A DNA stretch of 64,000 nucleotides from a virus, in the IMG/VR virus record IMGVR_UViG_3300025585_000032, positions 1-64,000 of that record. The stretch is one strand, 5' to 3'. The position numbers were made by a program, and so were the translations under genes. The notes beneath the pieces are model-generated. The model saw only the letters and a program-made list of their open reading frames with translations, did not search any database and was not told the DNA's origin. Shown piece after piece: positions 36,190 to 43,957 of the stretch; the stretch's first letter is position 1; every line of letters begins with the position of its first letter.

Positions 36190-36368
36190 GATCTTATAGA
36201 ATTGTTGAAGTGATTTCCAACCTGCACAAGAACTATGTGGTTCATTTGTATGAGGCTGGGATTGAGGAAGAGAAGCGGCTTGTATTTGAGAGCCGTGATC
36301 GTGCCGAAGAAGCAGCTCTGCATTATGTCACCGAGTACAGTGGTTATTTGCCATTTGATGATGAGTGA
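36186..36368 (+). CDS. small hypothetical protein
   Basis: 60 residues, beta-alpha (MRSYRIVEVISNLHKNYVVH...), acidic end. ATGA-coupled to the gene before. Function unknown. Confidence 0.6.
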   Translation: MRSYRIVEVISNLHKNYVVHLYEAGIEEEKRLVFESRDRAEEAALHYVTEYSGYLPFDDE

Positions 36369-36445
36369 CGCTGTTCGCTAAATAATTTCGTATATCATGT
36401 ATCTGATGAAACATACAGACACTCCAATGATGTGGATTTCAGAAC

Positions 36446-36769
36446 ATGAACATAAACATAGACAAGATCCTAAGGGATCCAAGGCAAGACCTATTCGTTT
36501 ATGATAATATCTCCAAGAGATGGTATTGCCGAGAATACTCCGATTCCATTTGTCCAGAACCAAGCATAGAGTTTTATACCAAACTCGTCGTCATGGAAAT
36601 TTTGGTGATGTTGGGTGAATGCGAAAATCCCCAGAAAAAAGTCCTTGACGGCGCTGATCGCATTGACTATAATAGATTCATTGATATGGTTCGTGAAAGG
36701 TTCAATGTACCATGGAAAAGTACTTCATCAAGCCCACCGAAGGATTCCATTTCTCCAAAAATGGACTGA
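36446..36769 (+). CDS. hypothetical protein
   Basis: 107 residues; the last 19 codons overlap the next gene in another frame and look Ser/Pro-rich, as if read-through. It has no good ribosome site. An internal promoter lies at 36645. Confidence 0.5.
   Translation: MNINIDKILRDPRQDLFVYDNISKRWYCREYSDSICPEPSIEFYTKLVVMEILVMLGECENPQKKVLDGADRIDYNRFIDMVRERFNVPWKSTSSSPPKDSISPKMD
36645..36673 (+). promoter_or_regulatory. internal promoter
   Basis: TTGACG, 17 bp, TATAAT, inside the preceding coding region and 38 bp before the ATG at 36712. Confidence 0.7.
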
Positions 36770-37179
36770 AGATGGTTCAGGAGCACTACGGCGGAACATA
36801 TGTCGGATACTTCTGCACGAAGCGTCGCGACGGAAGCTGGAATGATACTCCTGTAGATGTTTTCTATCAGCCGAATCCTGATGTGTCCAAGGGACATTCA
36901 CATTACTTTGGTGTGTTTCGTCGTGATGTTGGCGTGTACATTACCAATGCGATTTCGGTGACTGAGCAGCCGATGCTTGGTGTTGTTGCGAACGATGGCG
37001 AAGTTGTAGTGTCCAGATATAGACATGATTATAGGAGGAGCAATGATGGATCCGTATTCATTGATGGGGGTCGAGATTATACTAAGTATGGCTGGGCTAA
37101 TTCTTCTGGTGATGTTGGCGGTGTTCTACCGAAGCTGACCCAGGTCAAGATCGTGGAAGACAAGCTGGTCGCAGAATGA
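36712..37179 (+). CDS. hypothetical protein
   Basis: 155 residues, beta-rich and aromatic (YVGYFCTKRRDGSWNDTPVD near residue 30; HSHYFGVFRRDVGVYITNA near residue 60). Likely a folded beta-sandwich; no family recognised. ATGA-coupled to the next gene. Confidence 0.65.
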   Translation: MEKYFIKPTEGFHFSKNGLKMVQEHYGGTYVGYFCTKRRDGSWNDTPVDVFYQPNPDVSKGHSHYFGVFRRDVGVYITNAISVTEQPMLGVVANDGEVVVSRYRHDYRRSNDGSVFIDGGRDYTKYGWANSSGDVGGVLPKLTQVKIVEDKLVAE

Positions 37180-37382
37180 TCGTCCAGCTGCATCCTTCCA
37201 TTCCTGTTGTCACACCGCAGGGTAATGCTCAGGCCATGATGGTAATTGATTATGGTCCTGAGCATGATCTTATTTGGGTTTGTTTTCTTGACAGCAATGG
37301 TCAATGCTGGTCATATAGAAATTCGGAGATTCGTGGACAGAAGAATATAACGATGGGGCGTTTTGATGTTGAAACACGATAA
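37176..37382 (+). CDS. small hypothetical protein
   Basis: 68 residues with an SH3-like strand pattern (PQGNAQAMMVIDYGPEHDLI then WVCFLDSNGQCWSYRNSEIR), common to small phage proteins. Function unknown. Confidence 0.62.
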   Translation: MIVQLHPSIPVVTPQGNAQAMMVIDYGPEHDLIWVCFLDSNGQCWSYRNSEIRGQKNITMGRFDVETR

Positions 37383-37626
37383 TTCTCCTCTAGTCAGAAC
37401 CAATACACAGATCAAGGACAATCTGCGAGAATTGTCCAAAGCAATTCATGCATATCAGCAGTCATTGGACAATGCTGTCGCGGAGATTGAGTTTCTTGAA
37501 AAGCAGAGGCTTCAGCTGCAATATCAAATTGAATTTGCATTTACATTTCCTGATGGCGAGTCTTTGTCATTGGAACAGTTGGCTGACGATTATTATCGTC
37601 TGAAAAAGCAGGTCGGTGAATGGTGA
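37366..37626 (+). CDS. coiled-coil protein
   Basis: 86 residues with a long coiled coil (about 15-60: SKAIHAYQQSLDNAVAEIEF...). It overlaps the preceding gene by 17 bases. Unknown role. Confidence 0.6.
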   Translation: MLKHDNSPLVRTNTQIKDNLRELSKAIHAYQQSLDNAVAEIEFLEKQRLQLQYQIEFAFTFPDGESLSLEQLADDYYRLKKQVGEW

Positions 37627-37823
37627 CTGAATTTGATCGCATCATGAACAAGATCTCGGATCGTCAGGATGGTCGCATCTATCAGATGTGGCGAGCATGG
37701 ATGGTGATGCCCGAGCCTAGATTACAGTTCCATGAAATTATCTCCAGGGAGTTTGGTTTGTCATTGAATGAGGCCTACATACTGGTGAGGCACTTATTTC
37801 CTTCAAACAGGAGTGGTCAATGA
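37620..37823 (+). CDS. small hypothetical protein
   Basis: 67 residues, helical, basic end (RHLFPSNRSGQ). Short overlaps with both neighbours; its stop overlaps the pstS start (ATGA), suggesting translation coupling to pstS. Confidence 0.6.
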   Translation: MVTEFDRIMNKISDRQDGRIYQMWRAWMVMPEPRLQFHEIISREFGLSLNEAYILVRHLFPSNRSGQ

Positions 37824-38767
37824 AAAAAATCATAATCTCTACACTATCAGTTCTCTTTAGTGCGTCCGTTTACGCTCAAACATTAGATCCAAACTTGAAA
37901 GCATACTCATCGGTACCAGCTGTATCAGGAACCATTAAGTCAATCGGTTCTGATACACTCAACAATCTGATGACACTTTGGGCTGAAGGTTTTAGAAAAG
38001 TTTATCCAAATGTTCAGATTGAAATTGAAGGAAAAGGTTCTTCTACTGCTCCACCAGCTCTCGTAGCAGGAACAGCTCAGTTTGGTCCAATGAGTCGCCT
38101 AATGAAAGGCGCTGAGATTGATGCATTTGAAAAGAAGTTTGGTTATAAGCCCACAGCTATCAATGTTTCCCTTGACAGTCTAGCTGTCTATGTTCACAAG
38201 GATAATCCAATCAAGTGCTTGACCCTTCAGCAAGTTGACGCCATCTTCTCCAAGAATCGTCGCGGCGGTTATGTAGGGGATATTACTAACTGGTCTCAAG
38301 TTGGTGTGACCAACGCAGGAGTCATGAGTATTTATGGTAGAAACTCTGCATCTGGAACTTATGGGTTTTTCAAGGAAACCGCTCTATTCAATGGCGACTA
38401 TAAGGATTCTGTAAAGGAACAGCCAGGAAGTTCTACGGTGGTGCAAGGAGTTGCATCTGATAAAAACGGAATTGGCTATTCTGGTATTGGGTACAAGACT
38501 GCTGACGTTCGCGCAGTTCCAATTGCAAGCAAGCCAGGAAGCGAATGCTTTGAGGCAACCGAAGAAAACGTGCTGAGTGGCGACTATCCTCTAGCAAGAT
38601 TCCTCGTTGTCTATGTAAACAAGAATCCAACCCAAAAGATGGATCCTCTGAGACTTGAATTCATCAAGTTCATTCTTTCTAAAGAGGGACAAGAAGTAAA
38701 CATCAAGGACGGTTACTATCCAGTAACTTCTGCAATAGTTGAAGATGAACTAAACAAAGTAAAGTGA
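37820..38767 (+). CDS. pstS: phosphate-binding protein PstS
   Basis: 315 residues. A signal peptide (MKKIIISTLSVLFSASVYA) is followed by the PstS fold: GTIKSIGSDTLNNLMTLWAE (phosphate-binding SDT segment), EGKGSSTAPPAL, and GRNSASGTYGFFKE (the S-x-SGT loop). It is the periplasmic component of the high-affinity Pst ABC transporter; no permease is present, so it would work with the host's PstCAB. This is a known auxiliary metabolic gene in marine T4-like phages and points to a phosphate-poor habitat. Confidence 0.92.
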   Translation: MKKIIISTLSVLFSASVYAQTLDPNLKAYSSVPAVSGTIKSIGSDTLNNLMTLWAEGFRKVYPNVQIEIEGKGSSTAPPALVAGTAQFGPMSRLMKGAEIDAFEKKFGYKPTAINVSLDSLAVYVHKDNPIKCLTLQQVDAIFSKNRRGGYVGDITNWSQVGVTNAGVMSIYGRNSASGTYGFFKETALFNGDYKDSVKEQPGSSTVVQGVASDKNGIGYSGIGYKTADVRAVPIASKPGSECFEATEENVLSGDYPLARFLVVYVNKNPTQKMDPLRLEFIKFILSKEGQEVNIKDGYYPVTSAIVEDELNKVK

Positions 38768-38778
38768 GGAGAAATATT

Positions 38779-39075
38779 ATGGCAAAGTATATCTTGAAGT
38801 GCATTGATGATACGAATGATGCTCTTGGAGCAACTGTGACATATGAGTTTGAAGCTGAAGAGATGACGAATATCACATATCATCTTGCTCAGTTTCTTCG
38901 TTCAGCAGGATTCACTTGGGTTGATGATGTTGAGGTCGTAAAGGATAATTTTCTTGATGATCCCGATGCGCCTGCTGAGGACATAATTGATGATTCTTCT
39001 ATCATGTATAGTGCGGGTGGTTCTGATCGTGCTGATGACAACATGTCAGTATCGCACGATAGGGATACGAAGTAA
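38779..39075 (+). CDS. hypothetical protein, acidic tail
   Basis: 98 residues. The first 60 form an alpha/beta domain (KYILKCIDDTNDALGATVTY), and the last 35 are acidic and probably disordered. GAGGAG selects the ATG. Its stop directly abuts the convergent Dps gene. Confidence 0.62.
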   Translation: MAKYILKCIDDTNDALGATVTYEFEAEEMTNITYHLAQFLRSAGFTWVDDVEVVKDNFLDDPDAPAEDIIDDSSIMYSAGGSDRADDNMSVSHDRDTK

Positions 39076-39621
39076 TCAGTCTGTTGGACGGATGTTCATT
39101 GAGATGTCTTGGCCAACCATGTGGCTTTTGAGCATCCATCCAATTTTTGCATGTTTGTCGAGGCGATCTTCTAGGTAATTGACAAGACCGAAGTTACTAT
39201 CTCTCTCGGCAAAACTTCTGGCAGCAATCAACGAATCATGGGTTGAGGTGTTTGCAGCAAATAGACGAGCAAACATTGTTTTTGGGCCAGGCACTTCTGA
39301 AGAATCTGACATGGTCGACATCATTTCAAATTCCTTGAATGTGCCTGGTGCATAACTTCCCAATGCACGAATTTGTTCTGCTGTCTTGTCAATTTCTTCA
39401 AAGATCTGTTCATATAGTTTTCCAAAGAAATCGTGATATGATGAGAAGAAAGGACCCTCTACATTCCAATGATACTTGTGTGCAAGTAGATACATGCTGA
39501 ATGTATTGGCTAGAACGACATGCATTGAACGGACAAGATCTGATTTGCCCATGAATTGCTCATTGAGTTCTTGTTCCAACAAAAGTTCGGTGTTGTTTTC
39601 TTGTTCGTTCTGTTCTTCCAT
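39076..39621 (-). CDS. dps: Dps-like miniferritin
   Basis: 181 residues. A Gln/Glu-rich N-terminal tail of about 20 residues precedes a four-helix ferritin domain. AHKYHWNVEGPFFSSYHDFF carries the Dps ferroxidase His and the HWxxxGxxFxxxH pattern; EEIDKTAEQI supplies the Asp/Glu ligands. Dps dodecamers oxidise and store iron and shield DNA from peroxide. The start at 39621 is preferred to the ATG three codons upstream (GAGGG spacing). A perfect TATAAATA late box lies upstream, so expression is probably late. Confidence 0.85.
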   Translation of the reverse strand: MEEQNEQENNTELLLEQELNEQFMGKSDLVRSMHVVLANTFSMYLLAHKYHWNVEGPFFSSYHDFFGKLYEQIFEEIDKTAEQIRALGSYAPGTFKEFEMMSTMSDSSEVPGPKTMFARLFAANTSTHDSLIAARSFAERDSNFGLVNYLEDRLDKHAKIGWMLKSHMVGQDISMNIRPTD

Positions 39622-39648
39622 GATTGACATTCCCTCTCAACTATGATA

Positions 39649-39656
39649 TATTTATA
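39649..39656 (-). promoter_or_regulatory. late promoter TATAAATA (minus)
   Basis: Exact match to the T4 late consensus on the minus strand, 27 bp upstream of the Dps start. Confidence 0.7.
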
Positions 39657-39659
39657 ACC

Positions 39660-40235
39660 ATGAATATCTTCTATCTCTCCCATGATCCCGTTCAATGTGC
39701 CGAGTGGCATGTTGACAAGCATTGCGTAAAGATGATTCTGGAAAGCGCACAGTTGCTTTCCACTGCTCATCGCGTAATTGATGGCACGCCGACGACTGAA
39801 AAACGTCTTATTGCAGGATCGTCTCCTGCACGTTGGCGTAATATCAAGCGTTGGTCATTGCCAAATGATTCGCGTTTTCCAAATGATCGTGATGCAATTG
39901 TCTATCAGGCTACGCACATGAATCATCCATCTGCGGTTTGGTCGCGAGAAAACAATGAAAACTACAGTTGGCTTTTCAATTTGTTTACATGCCTGATGGA
40001 CGAATATTCGTATCGTTATGAGAAGGAACATGTCTGTCGTAAACTTGTTCCATATTTGCAATTTGCTCCTGCAAATATTCCTGTGAATAAGTTTACGCAG
40101 CCAACTCCTGCAATGCCAGATGAATACAAGGTGAATGGTGACAGCATTGCATCATATCACAATTATTATCGTGGAGCCAAGGCACGAATGGCTGCGTGGA
40201 AGAAGCGTGATGTACCGTCATGGTACAATAAATAA
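39660..40235 (+). CDS. conserved phage protein, unknown
   Basis: 191 residues. The opening MNIFYLSHDPVQCAEWHVDK with HCVKMILESAQLLSTAHRV belongs to a family common in T4-like marine phages. Some members are annotated as pyrimidine-dimer glycosylase, but I see no basis for that activity here. Conserved His/Asp in DPxxCAxxHxDKH suggest metal binding. Confidence 0.68.
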   Translation: MNIFYLSHDPVQCAEWHVDKHCVKMILESAQLLSTAHRVIDGTPTTEKRLIAGSSPARWRNIKRWSLPNDSRFPNDRDAIVYQATHMNHPSAVWSRENNENYSWLFNLFTCLMDEYSYRYEKEHVCRKLVPYLQFAPANIPVNKFTQPTPAMPDEYKVNGDSIASYHNYYRGAKARMAAWKKRDVPSWYNK

Positions 40236-40261
40236 ATTGTATTATTTTTTGGAAATATAGA

Positions 40262-41473
40262 ATGAGTTCTACTTTTTGTGCGAGAAACTATGATTATTAC
40301 TTCGTAGAGTTAGATAGACTTGTTTGGAAAATGTGTTGTCACACCACTCCAAGGACCATGGCTGCTGGTGCTGATTGGTTCAATGGTGCAGAAATGCAGG
40401 ATCGTAGACATGCAGCTAGCAATAATATAAAACATAAAGACTGTCATTTTTGTTGGAAATTAGAAGATTCTGGATTTCTAAGTCCTCGTCATCATTCTTT
40501 AAAAACATATAAAGACTCCAGTGAATTTGGTAATAAAGATATTTTAGAAATAAAACTTAGTAATATTTGTGATTTAGCATGTAGATATTGTGATGCTCCA
40601 TTTAGTACTATTTGGGCCCAGAGAAAAGGATCTTATGTTAAAAATGACATAAATGGTGTTCCTACGGTACAACAATATGATAAAAAATTTATGAGTAATT
40701 TTACGTCTACTGCTGATTATAAAAAAGTTTTTCAACAATTTGTTGATTGGTTGAATAGAGAAATGCCCAGATTTACCAAAGGTCGTGGCATAACATTTAC
40801 AGGTGGTGAACCATTTTTAGACAATAATTTGTACGAACTTATTGAACAATTAAATTTAAAAGACACAAGAATAGTATTTAATACAAACATAAACACACCC
40901 GAAAACAAATGGAAACAACAAACTGATTTGTTGCAAAAACTTATTGCAAAAAATAATACAGTCATGCTAAGATGTAGTATTGATGGAATTGGTGCTCAAC
41001 AAGAGTGGCAAAGACAAGGCTGTGATTGGAATCTCATGAAAGAAAATTGGATGAGACTTGGTTCTTTGCCGCTAACAATGGGTGCCGCCCTTACTGTAAC
41101 ACCTTTAACTCTAGAAAGTATGTGTGGTGTTGGTGCTTTTGTAAAACTAACCTCAAAAAAAATGAATAAAATACCAATATGGTTTCCTTCATCTGTAGTA
41201 AATTTTCCAAAACAACTTTGTCCAATAGAATGGTTTTCTTCTTTTAAAAAAGAAATAGAGACAATGTTAAAATTGGTTAGAGCTGATACTGTATTTTCTG
41301 GTGAAGTTGTTTTAAACGAATTAAATTCTTGGCTAAGTAGTTCAAATATTCAACCTTCAATACAAGCAAAAGACATGCTTGTGTCCAAATTGGATGAAGC
41401 CGAAAAACTTTATGGTGGCGGTTCTTGGAGAGAAATCTATCCTAAAGTTGCAGAAATAGCCACAAAGAAATAA
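40262..41473 (+). CDS. radical SAM protein (twitch-type)
   Basis: 403 residues. The radical SAM motif CDLACRYC (CxxxCxxC, about residues 102-109) and TFTGGEPF (about 180-187) are clear. Extra Cys upstream (KMCCHTTPR, CHFCWKLE) may bind a second cluster. This arrangement fits twitch-domain radical SAM enzymes found in phages; substrates are unknown, with peptide or RNA modification possible. The gene is far more AT-rich than its upstream neighbours and lacks a strong ribosome site, consistent with acquisition. Confidence 0.85.
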   Translation: MSSTFCARNYDYYFVELDRLVWKMCCHTTPRTMAAGADWFNGAEMQDRRHAASNNIKHKDCHFCWKLEDSGFLSPRHHSLKTYKDSSEFGNKDILEIKLSNICDLACRYCDAPFSTIWAQRKGSYVKNDINGVPTVQQYDKKFMSNFTSTADYKKVFQQFVDWLNREMPRFTKGRGITFTGGEPFLDNNLYELIEQLNLKDTRIVFNTNINTPENKWKQQTDLLQKLIAKNNTVMLRCSIDGIGAQQEWQRQGCDWNLMKENWMRLGSLPLTMGAALTVTPLTLESMCGVGAFVKLTSKKMNKIPIWFPSSVVNFPKQLCPIEWFSSFKKEIETMLKLVRADTVFSGEVVLNELNSWLSSSNIQPSIQAKDMLVSKLDEAEKLYGGGSWREIYPKVAEIATKK

Positions 41474-41477
41474 TAAG

Positions 41478-41485
41478 CATAAATA
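41478..41485 (+). promoter_or_regulatory. candidate late promoter CATAAATA
   Basis: 33 bp upstream of the gene at 41519. Confidence 0.45.
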
Positions 41486-41518
41486 ATAGCATGTTCAACT
41501 CTAACCCAGGATTATATA

Positions 41519-41776
41519 ATGCCAACGTATGACTTCATCAATGAAGAGACTGGTGAGATCTTTGAGATGCAGATGTCCATCGCTGAGAAGGAAAAGTATC
41601 TAAAGAAGAACAAGCATATCAAGCAGGCTGTGACGAAAATGTCTATCGGCGATTCAGTTCATCTTGGAATCACGAAGCCGCCAGCCGATTTCCAAAAAGG
41701 AGTTATTGGTCGCATGAAGGAAAAGATTCATGGAAACAAGATCAATTCCAAATTCGGTATTCCGAGAGAGTGGTGA
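41519..41776 (+). CDS. FmdB-like conserved phage protein
   Basis: 85 residues. MPTYDFINEETGEIFEMQMS resembles the N-terminal half of FmdB zinc-ribbon proteins, but without the Cys pairs. Homologous-looking proteins occur in many T4-like phages; role unknown. A hairpin follows. Confidence 0.62.
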   Translation: MPTYDFINEETGEIFEMQMSIAEKEKYLKKNKHIKQAVTKMSIGDSVHLGITKPPADFQKGVIGRMKEKIHGNKINSKFGIPREW

Positions 41777-41823
41777 GTGATTAGTCCCATTTCTCCCGTG
41801 TATAGAACAGTATTCAACACCAA

Positions 41824-41853
41824 AAGAGGATCTCGCGAAAATGCAGGATCCTC
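41824..41853 (+). terminator. candidate terminator hairpin
   Basis: agaggatc pairs with gatcctct around a 14-base loop and is followed by ttg, so it is a weak terminator. It ends the 41519 unit before phoH. Confidence 0.5.
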
Positions 41854-41876
41854 TTTGTCATTTCAGAGAGGCGTAC

Positions 41877-42575
41877 ATGTCAAAGAAAAAGAAGAGACTG
41901 CAAAACCAGCAACAGCAAAATCATTTCTCTCTACGAACAATCTCTCCACTAACACTCAATCAATCATCAACATTCAAGGCCTTTGAGCAGGGCAAGCACC
42001 TTCTTCTACACGGCGTCGCAGGCACAGGCAAGACATATATCTCTCTCTATCTTGCACTAAACGAGGTGCTAAACAAATCAAGATACAAACAAATAGTCAT
42101 CATACGAAGTGTCGTTCCATCACGCGACATGGGATTTCTTCCAGGAACTGCAAAAGACAAAGCCAGAGTCTATGAAGATCCATACAAGATGATTTGCGAT
42201 GATCTTTTCAGTCGTGGTGATGGATATGAGATTCTAAAGACCAAGAGACTTGTAGATTTCAATACGACATCATTCTTGCGCGGTGTTACATTCAATGATG
42301 CGATCATCATTGTTGACGAATGTCAGAACATGATAGGTCAGGAATTGGATACTGTGATGACTCGCGTTGGAAACAACTGTCGTATTGTTTTCTGTGGTGA
42401 CTTTAGGCAAACTGATTTGGCCAAGCATGAGGAAAAGCGAGGACTCTTGACATTCATGAATATTCTTGATAAAATGTCTTGTTTTGAAAAGATTGAGTTC
42501 GGAAAGGAAGACATTGTTCGTTCCGCACTTGTCAAATCATACATTATTTCCAAACTGGAGTTAGGATACGTTTGA
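41877..42575 (+). CDS. phoH: PhoH-like P-loop ATPase
   Basis: 232 residues. After a Gln-rich N-terminus come Walker A HGVAGTGKT (about 46-54), Walker B IIIVDECQNM (about 146-155) and FCGDFRQTDL (sensor-like). PhoH proteins are common in marine T4-like phages and in the pho regulon; they are RNA/DNA-stimulated ATPases of debated function. The ATG at 41877 (after GAGAGG) is chosen; twelve upstream codons are in the hairpin. Confidence 0.88.
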   Translation: MSKKKKRLQNQQQQNHFSLRTISPLTLNQSSTFKAFEQGKHLLLHGVAGTGKTYISLYLALNEVLNKSRYKQIVIIRSVVPSRDMGFLPGTAKDKARVYEDPYKMICDDLFSRGDGYEILKTKRLVDFNTTSFLRGVTFNDAIIIVDECQNMIGQELDTVMTRVGNNCRIVFCGDFRQTDLAKHEEKRGLLTFMNILDKMSCFEKIEFGKEDIVRSALVKSYIISKLELGYV

Positions 42576-42576
42576 T

Positions 42577-42738
42577 ATGTTGATTTATGCTGCGCCTTTG
42601 ATCATTTGGATGATCATGCAATTAATGAGGACAATCATGCTCACTTGGCCAAATGCATTCAATGCTTGGATGTGCGTCTTTACATATTTGGCAATTGGAT
42701 TGATTTTCCTAAACTTCTTGTTTTCATTGGCACAGTAA
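42577..42738 (+). CDS. small two-helix membrane protein
   Basis: 53 residues, two predicted transmembrane helices (about 3-22 and 31-50), no charged tail. It starts one base after phoH and overlaps the nuclease start (TAATG). Confidence 0.6.
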   Translation: MLIYAAPLIIWMIMQLMRTIMLTWPNAFNAWMCVFTYLAIGLIFLNFLFSLAQ

Positions 42739-43391
42739 TGAAGAAGTTTCGTCATGCATTTGTGAATCTTCCGCAGTTGACGGAAGAATATATTGACGGA
42801 AGGAGACACTACAAGACTCCAGAAGGTAATGTGTATCCTTCCGTCACTACCATTCTCTCGCGTCTACCAAACGAAAGTTTGCGTGAGTGGCAAAAGAGAG
42901 TTGGTGAAGAAGAAGTAAATCGTGTTTCCAAAGTATCTGCTCGTCGTGGCACCAATCTTCATGAAATATGTGAGCGATATCTATTGAATGAAGAAAGACC
43001 GATGCGTGGACACATGCCGGATGTTCAAGGCATGTTTGTAGAATTGTGCAAGTATATTGATCGGATAGATGAGATTTATGCGATTGAAGCACAGTTGTAT
43101 TGTGACACATATCAATTTGCCGGACGATGCGATGTCATTGGTACATTTGATGGGCATCCTGCAATCATGGACTTCAAGACTACGAAGTCTGAAGTTGATT
43201 CCAGCATGGATAAGGTCAAGAAGTATTTCATGCAGTTATCCGCATATTCTCTTGCGTTTGAGGAAAGAACTGGTCAGGAAATAAATCTTGGTGTGCTGTT
43301 GTTTGCATCCAATGAGACTGAACCTAGTTGCATTCAAGCGGACTTGACCAAGTACAAGATGGAATTTATTTCAGTTCTTGACAATCCCTAA
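42738..43391 (+). CDS. RecB/Cas4-type PD-(D/E)XK nuclease
   Basis: 217 residues. RGTNLHEICERYL (motif with His) is followed by EAQLYCDTYQFAGRCDVIGT and HPAIMDFKTTKS, the D...D-x-K core; QLSAYSLAFEE is the usual QxxxY motif. A single-domain phage exonuclease of this type acts in recombination or in processing DNA ends. No Fe-S Cys cluster as in Cas4 is seen. The tmRNA promoter overlaps its last codons. Confidence 0.85.
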   Translation: MKKFRHAFVNLPQLTEEYIDGRRHYKTPEGNVYPSVTTILSRLPNESLREWQKRVGEEEVNRVSKVSARRGTNLHEICERYLLNEERPMRGHMPDVQGMFVELCKYIDRIDEIYAIEAQLYCDTYQFAGRCDVIGTFDGHPAIMDFKTTKSEVDSSMDKVKKYFMQLSAYSLAFEERTGQEINLGVLLFASNETEPSCIQADLTKYKMEFISVLDNP

Positions 43392-43406
43392 ATATTAGAT
43401 TATACT
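43378..43406 (+). promoter_or_regulatory. tmRNA promoter
   Basis: TTGACA, 17 bp, TATACT. The -10 ends only four bases before the acceptor piece, and the -35 lies within the nuclease gene. Predicted start is near 43413. Confidence 0.82.
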
Positions 43407-43409
43407 ATG

Positions 43410-43740
43410 GATATTGCTGTTGATGACGACGCAATAAGCAGGCTGGACCCGGCTTCAATGCCGGCATCTCCACCAGTAGATACAATGTGAGGGGCTAGTT
43501 GCATGGCACACGCGAACAGAGTGCAACCCATCACATAATAGTCGCGATAAAGGTGATGAGCATTGTATCTACTAATGGGGATGTAAGGGATCGACAGATG
43601 CGTAAAGGTTGTCGGAGGTAATCGGTAAGGAACGACCGTCAATTAGTCCAAACAATAGATGCAAACGATAATTACGCATCTGAGATGGCTCTAGCAGCCT
43701 GAACGGGGTTCGGTGGGGACCTGGCAACAGAATCCCACCA
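43410..43740 (+). ncRNA. ssrA: circularly permuted (two-piece) tmRNA
   Basis: The acceptor piece comes first. A T-arm ccggc-ttcaat-gccgg leads into catctcc-A-CCA, ending at 43475. The spacer (43476-43576) opens and closes with a perfect 12-bp inverted repeat (43476-43487 with 43561-43572) and holds two more hairpins. The coding piece starts at 43577 with ggggatg, which pairs with catctcc including the G3-U70 alanine identity pair; taagggatcgac follows. The tag fr ame 43661-43702 reads ANDNYASEMALAA-stop. The 3' end, acctggcaacagaa within ggtgggg/tcccacc, is the alphaproteobacterial form. Mature RNA would be two chains paired through the acceptor stem; the role is ribosome rescue. Confidence 0.93.
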
Positions 43741-43769
43741 CTTTCATAAATCGTAGAGGAGTAATCACG

Positions 43770-43952
43770 ATGACTGAAGTATCTTGCTATGTTATGCGAC
43801 CATTGTCTTTCGCAACTGATAACGAATGCACCTATAAGAATCTGCGTTCGGTCAATTTGAATCGTGCCAAGAAGCAGAAGAATGTCTATAAACTTTCTTA
43901 TGGACAGTATGGCACGGAAAATTATGTTTGCTATCTAGCAACACGCGACTAA
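43770..43952 (+). CDS. small hypothetical protein
   Basis: 60 residues; basic and Tyr-rich C-terminal half (AKKQKNVYKLSYGQYGTENY). AGAGGAG upstream. Follows the tmRNA by 29 bases. Unknown function. Confidence 0.62.
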   Translation: MTEVSCYVMRPLSFATDNECTYKNLRSVNLNRAKKQKNVYKLSYGQYGTENYVCYLATRD

Positions 43953-43957
43953 TTACC

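Noticed and set aside
39660-40235. Pyrimidine-dimer glycosylase (DenV) call
   Set aside because: Some relatives carry this name, but the sequence shows none of the T4 DenV N-terminal catalytic features.
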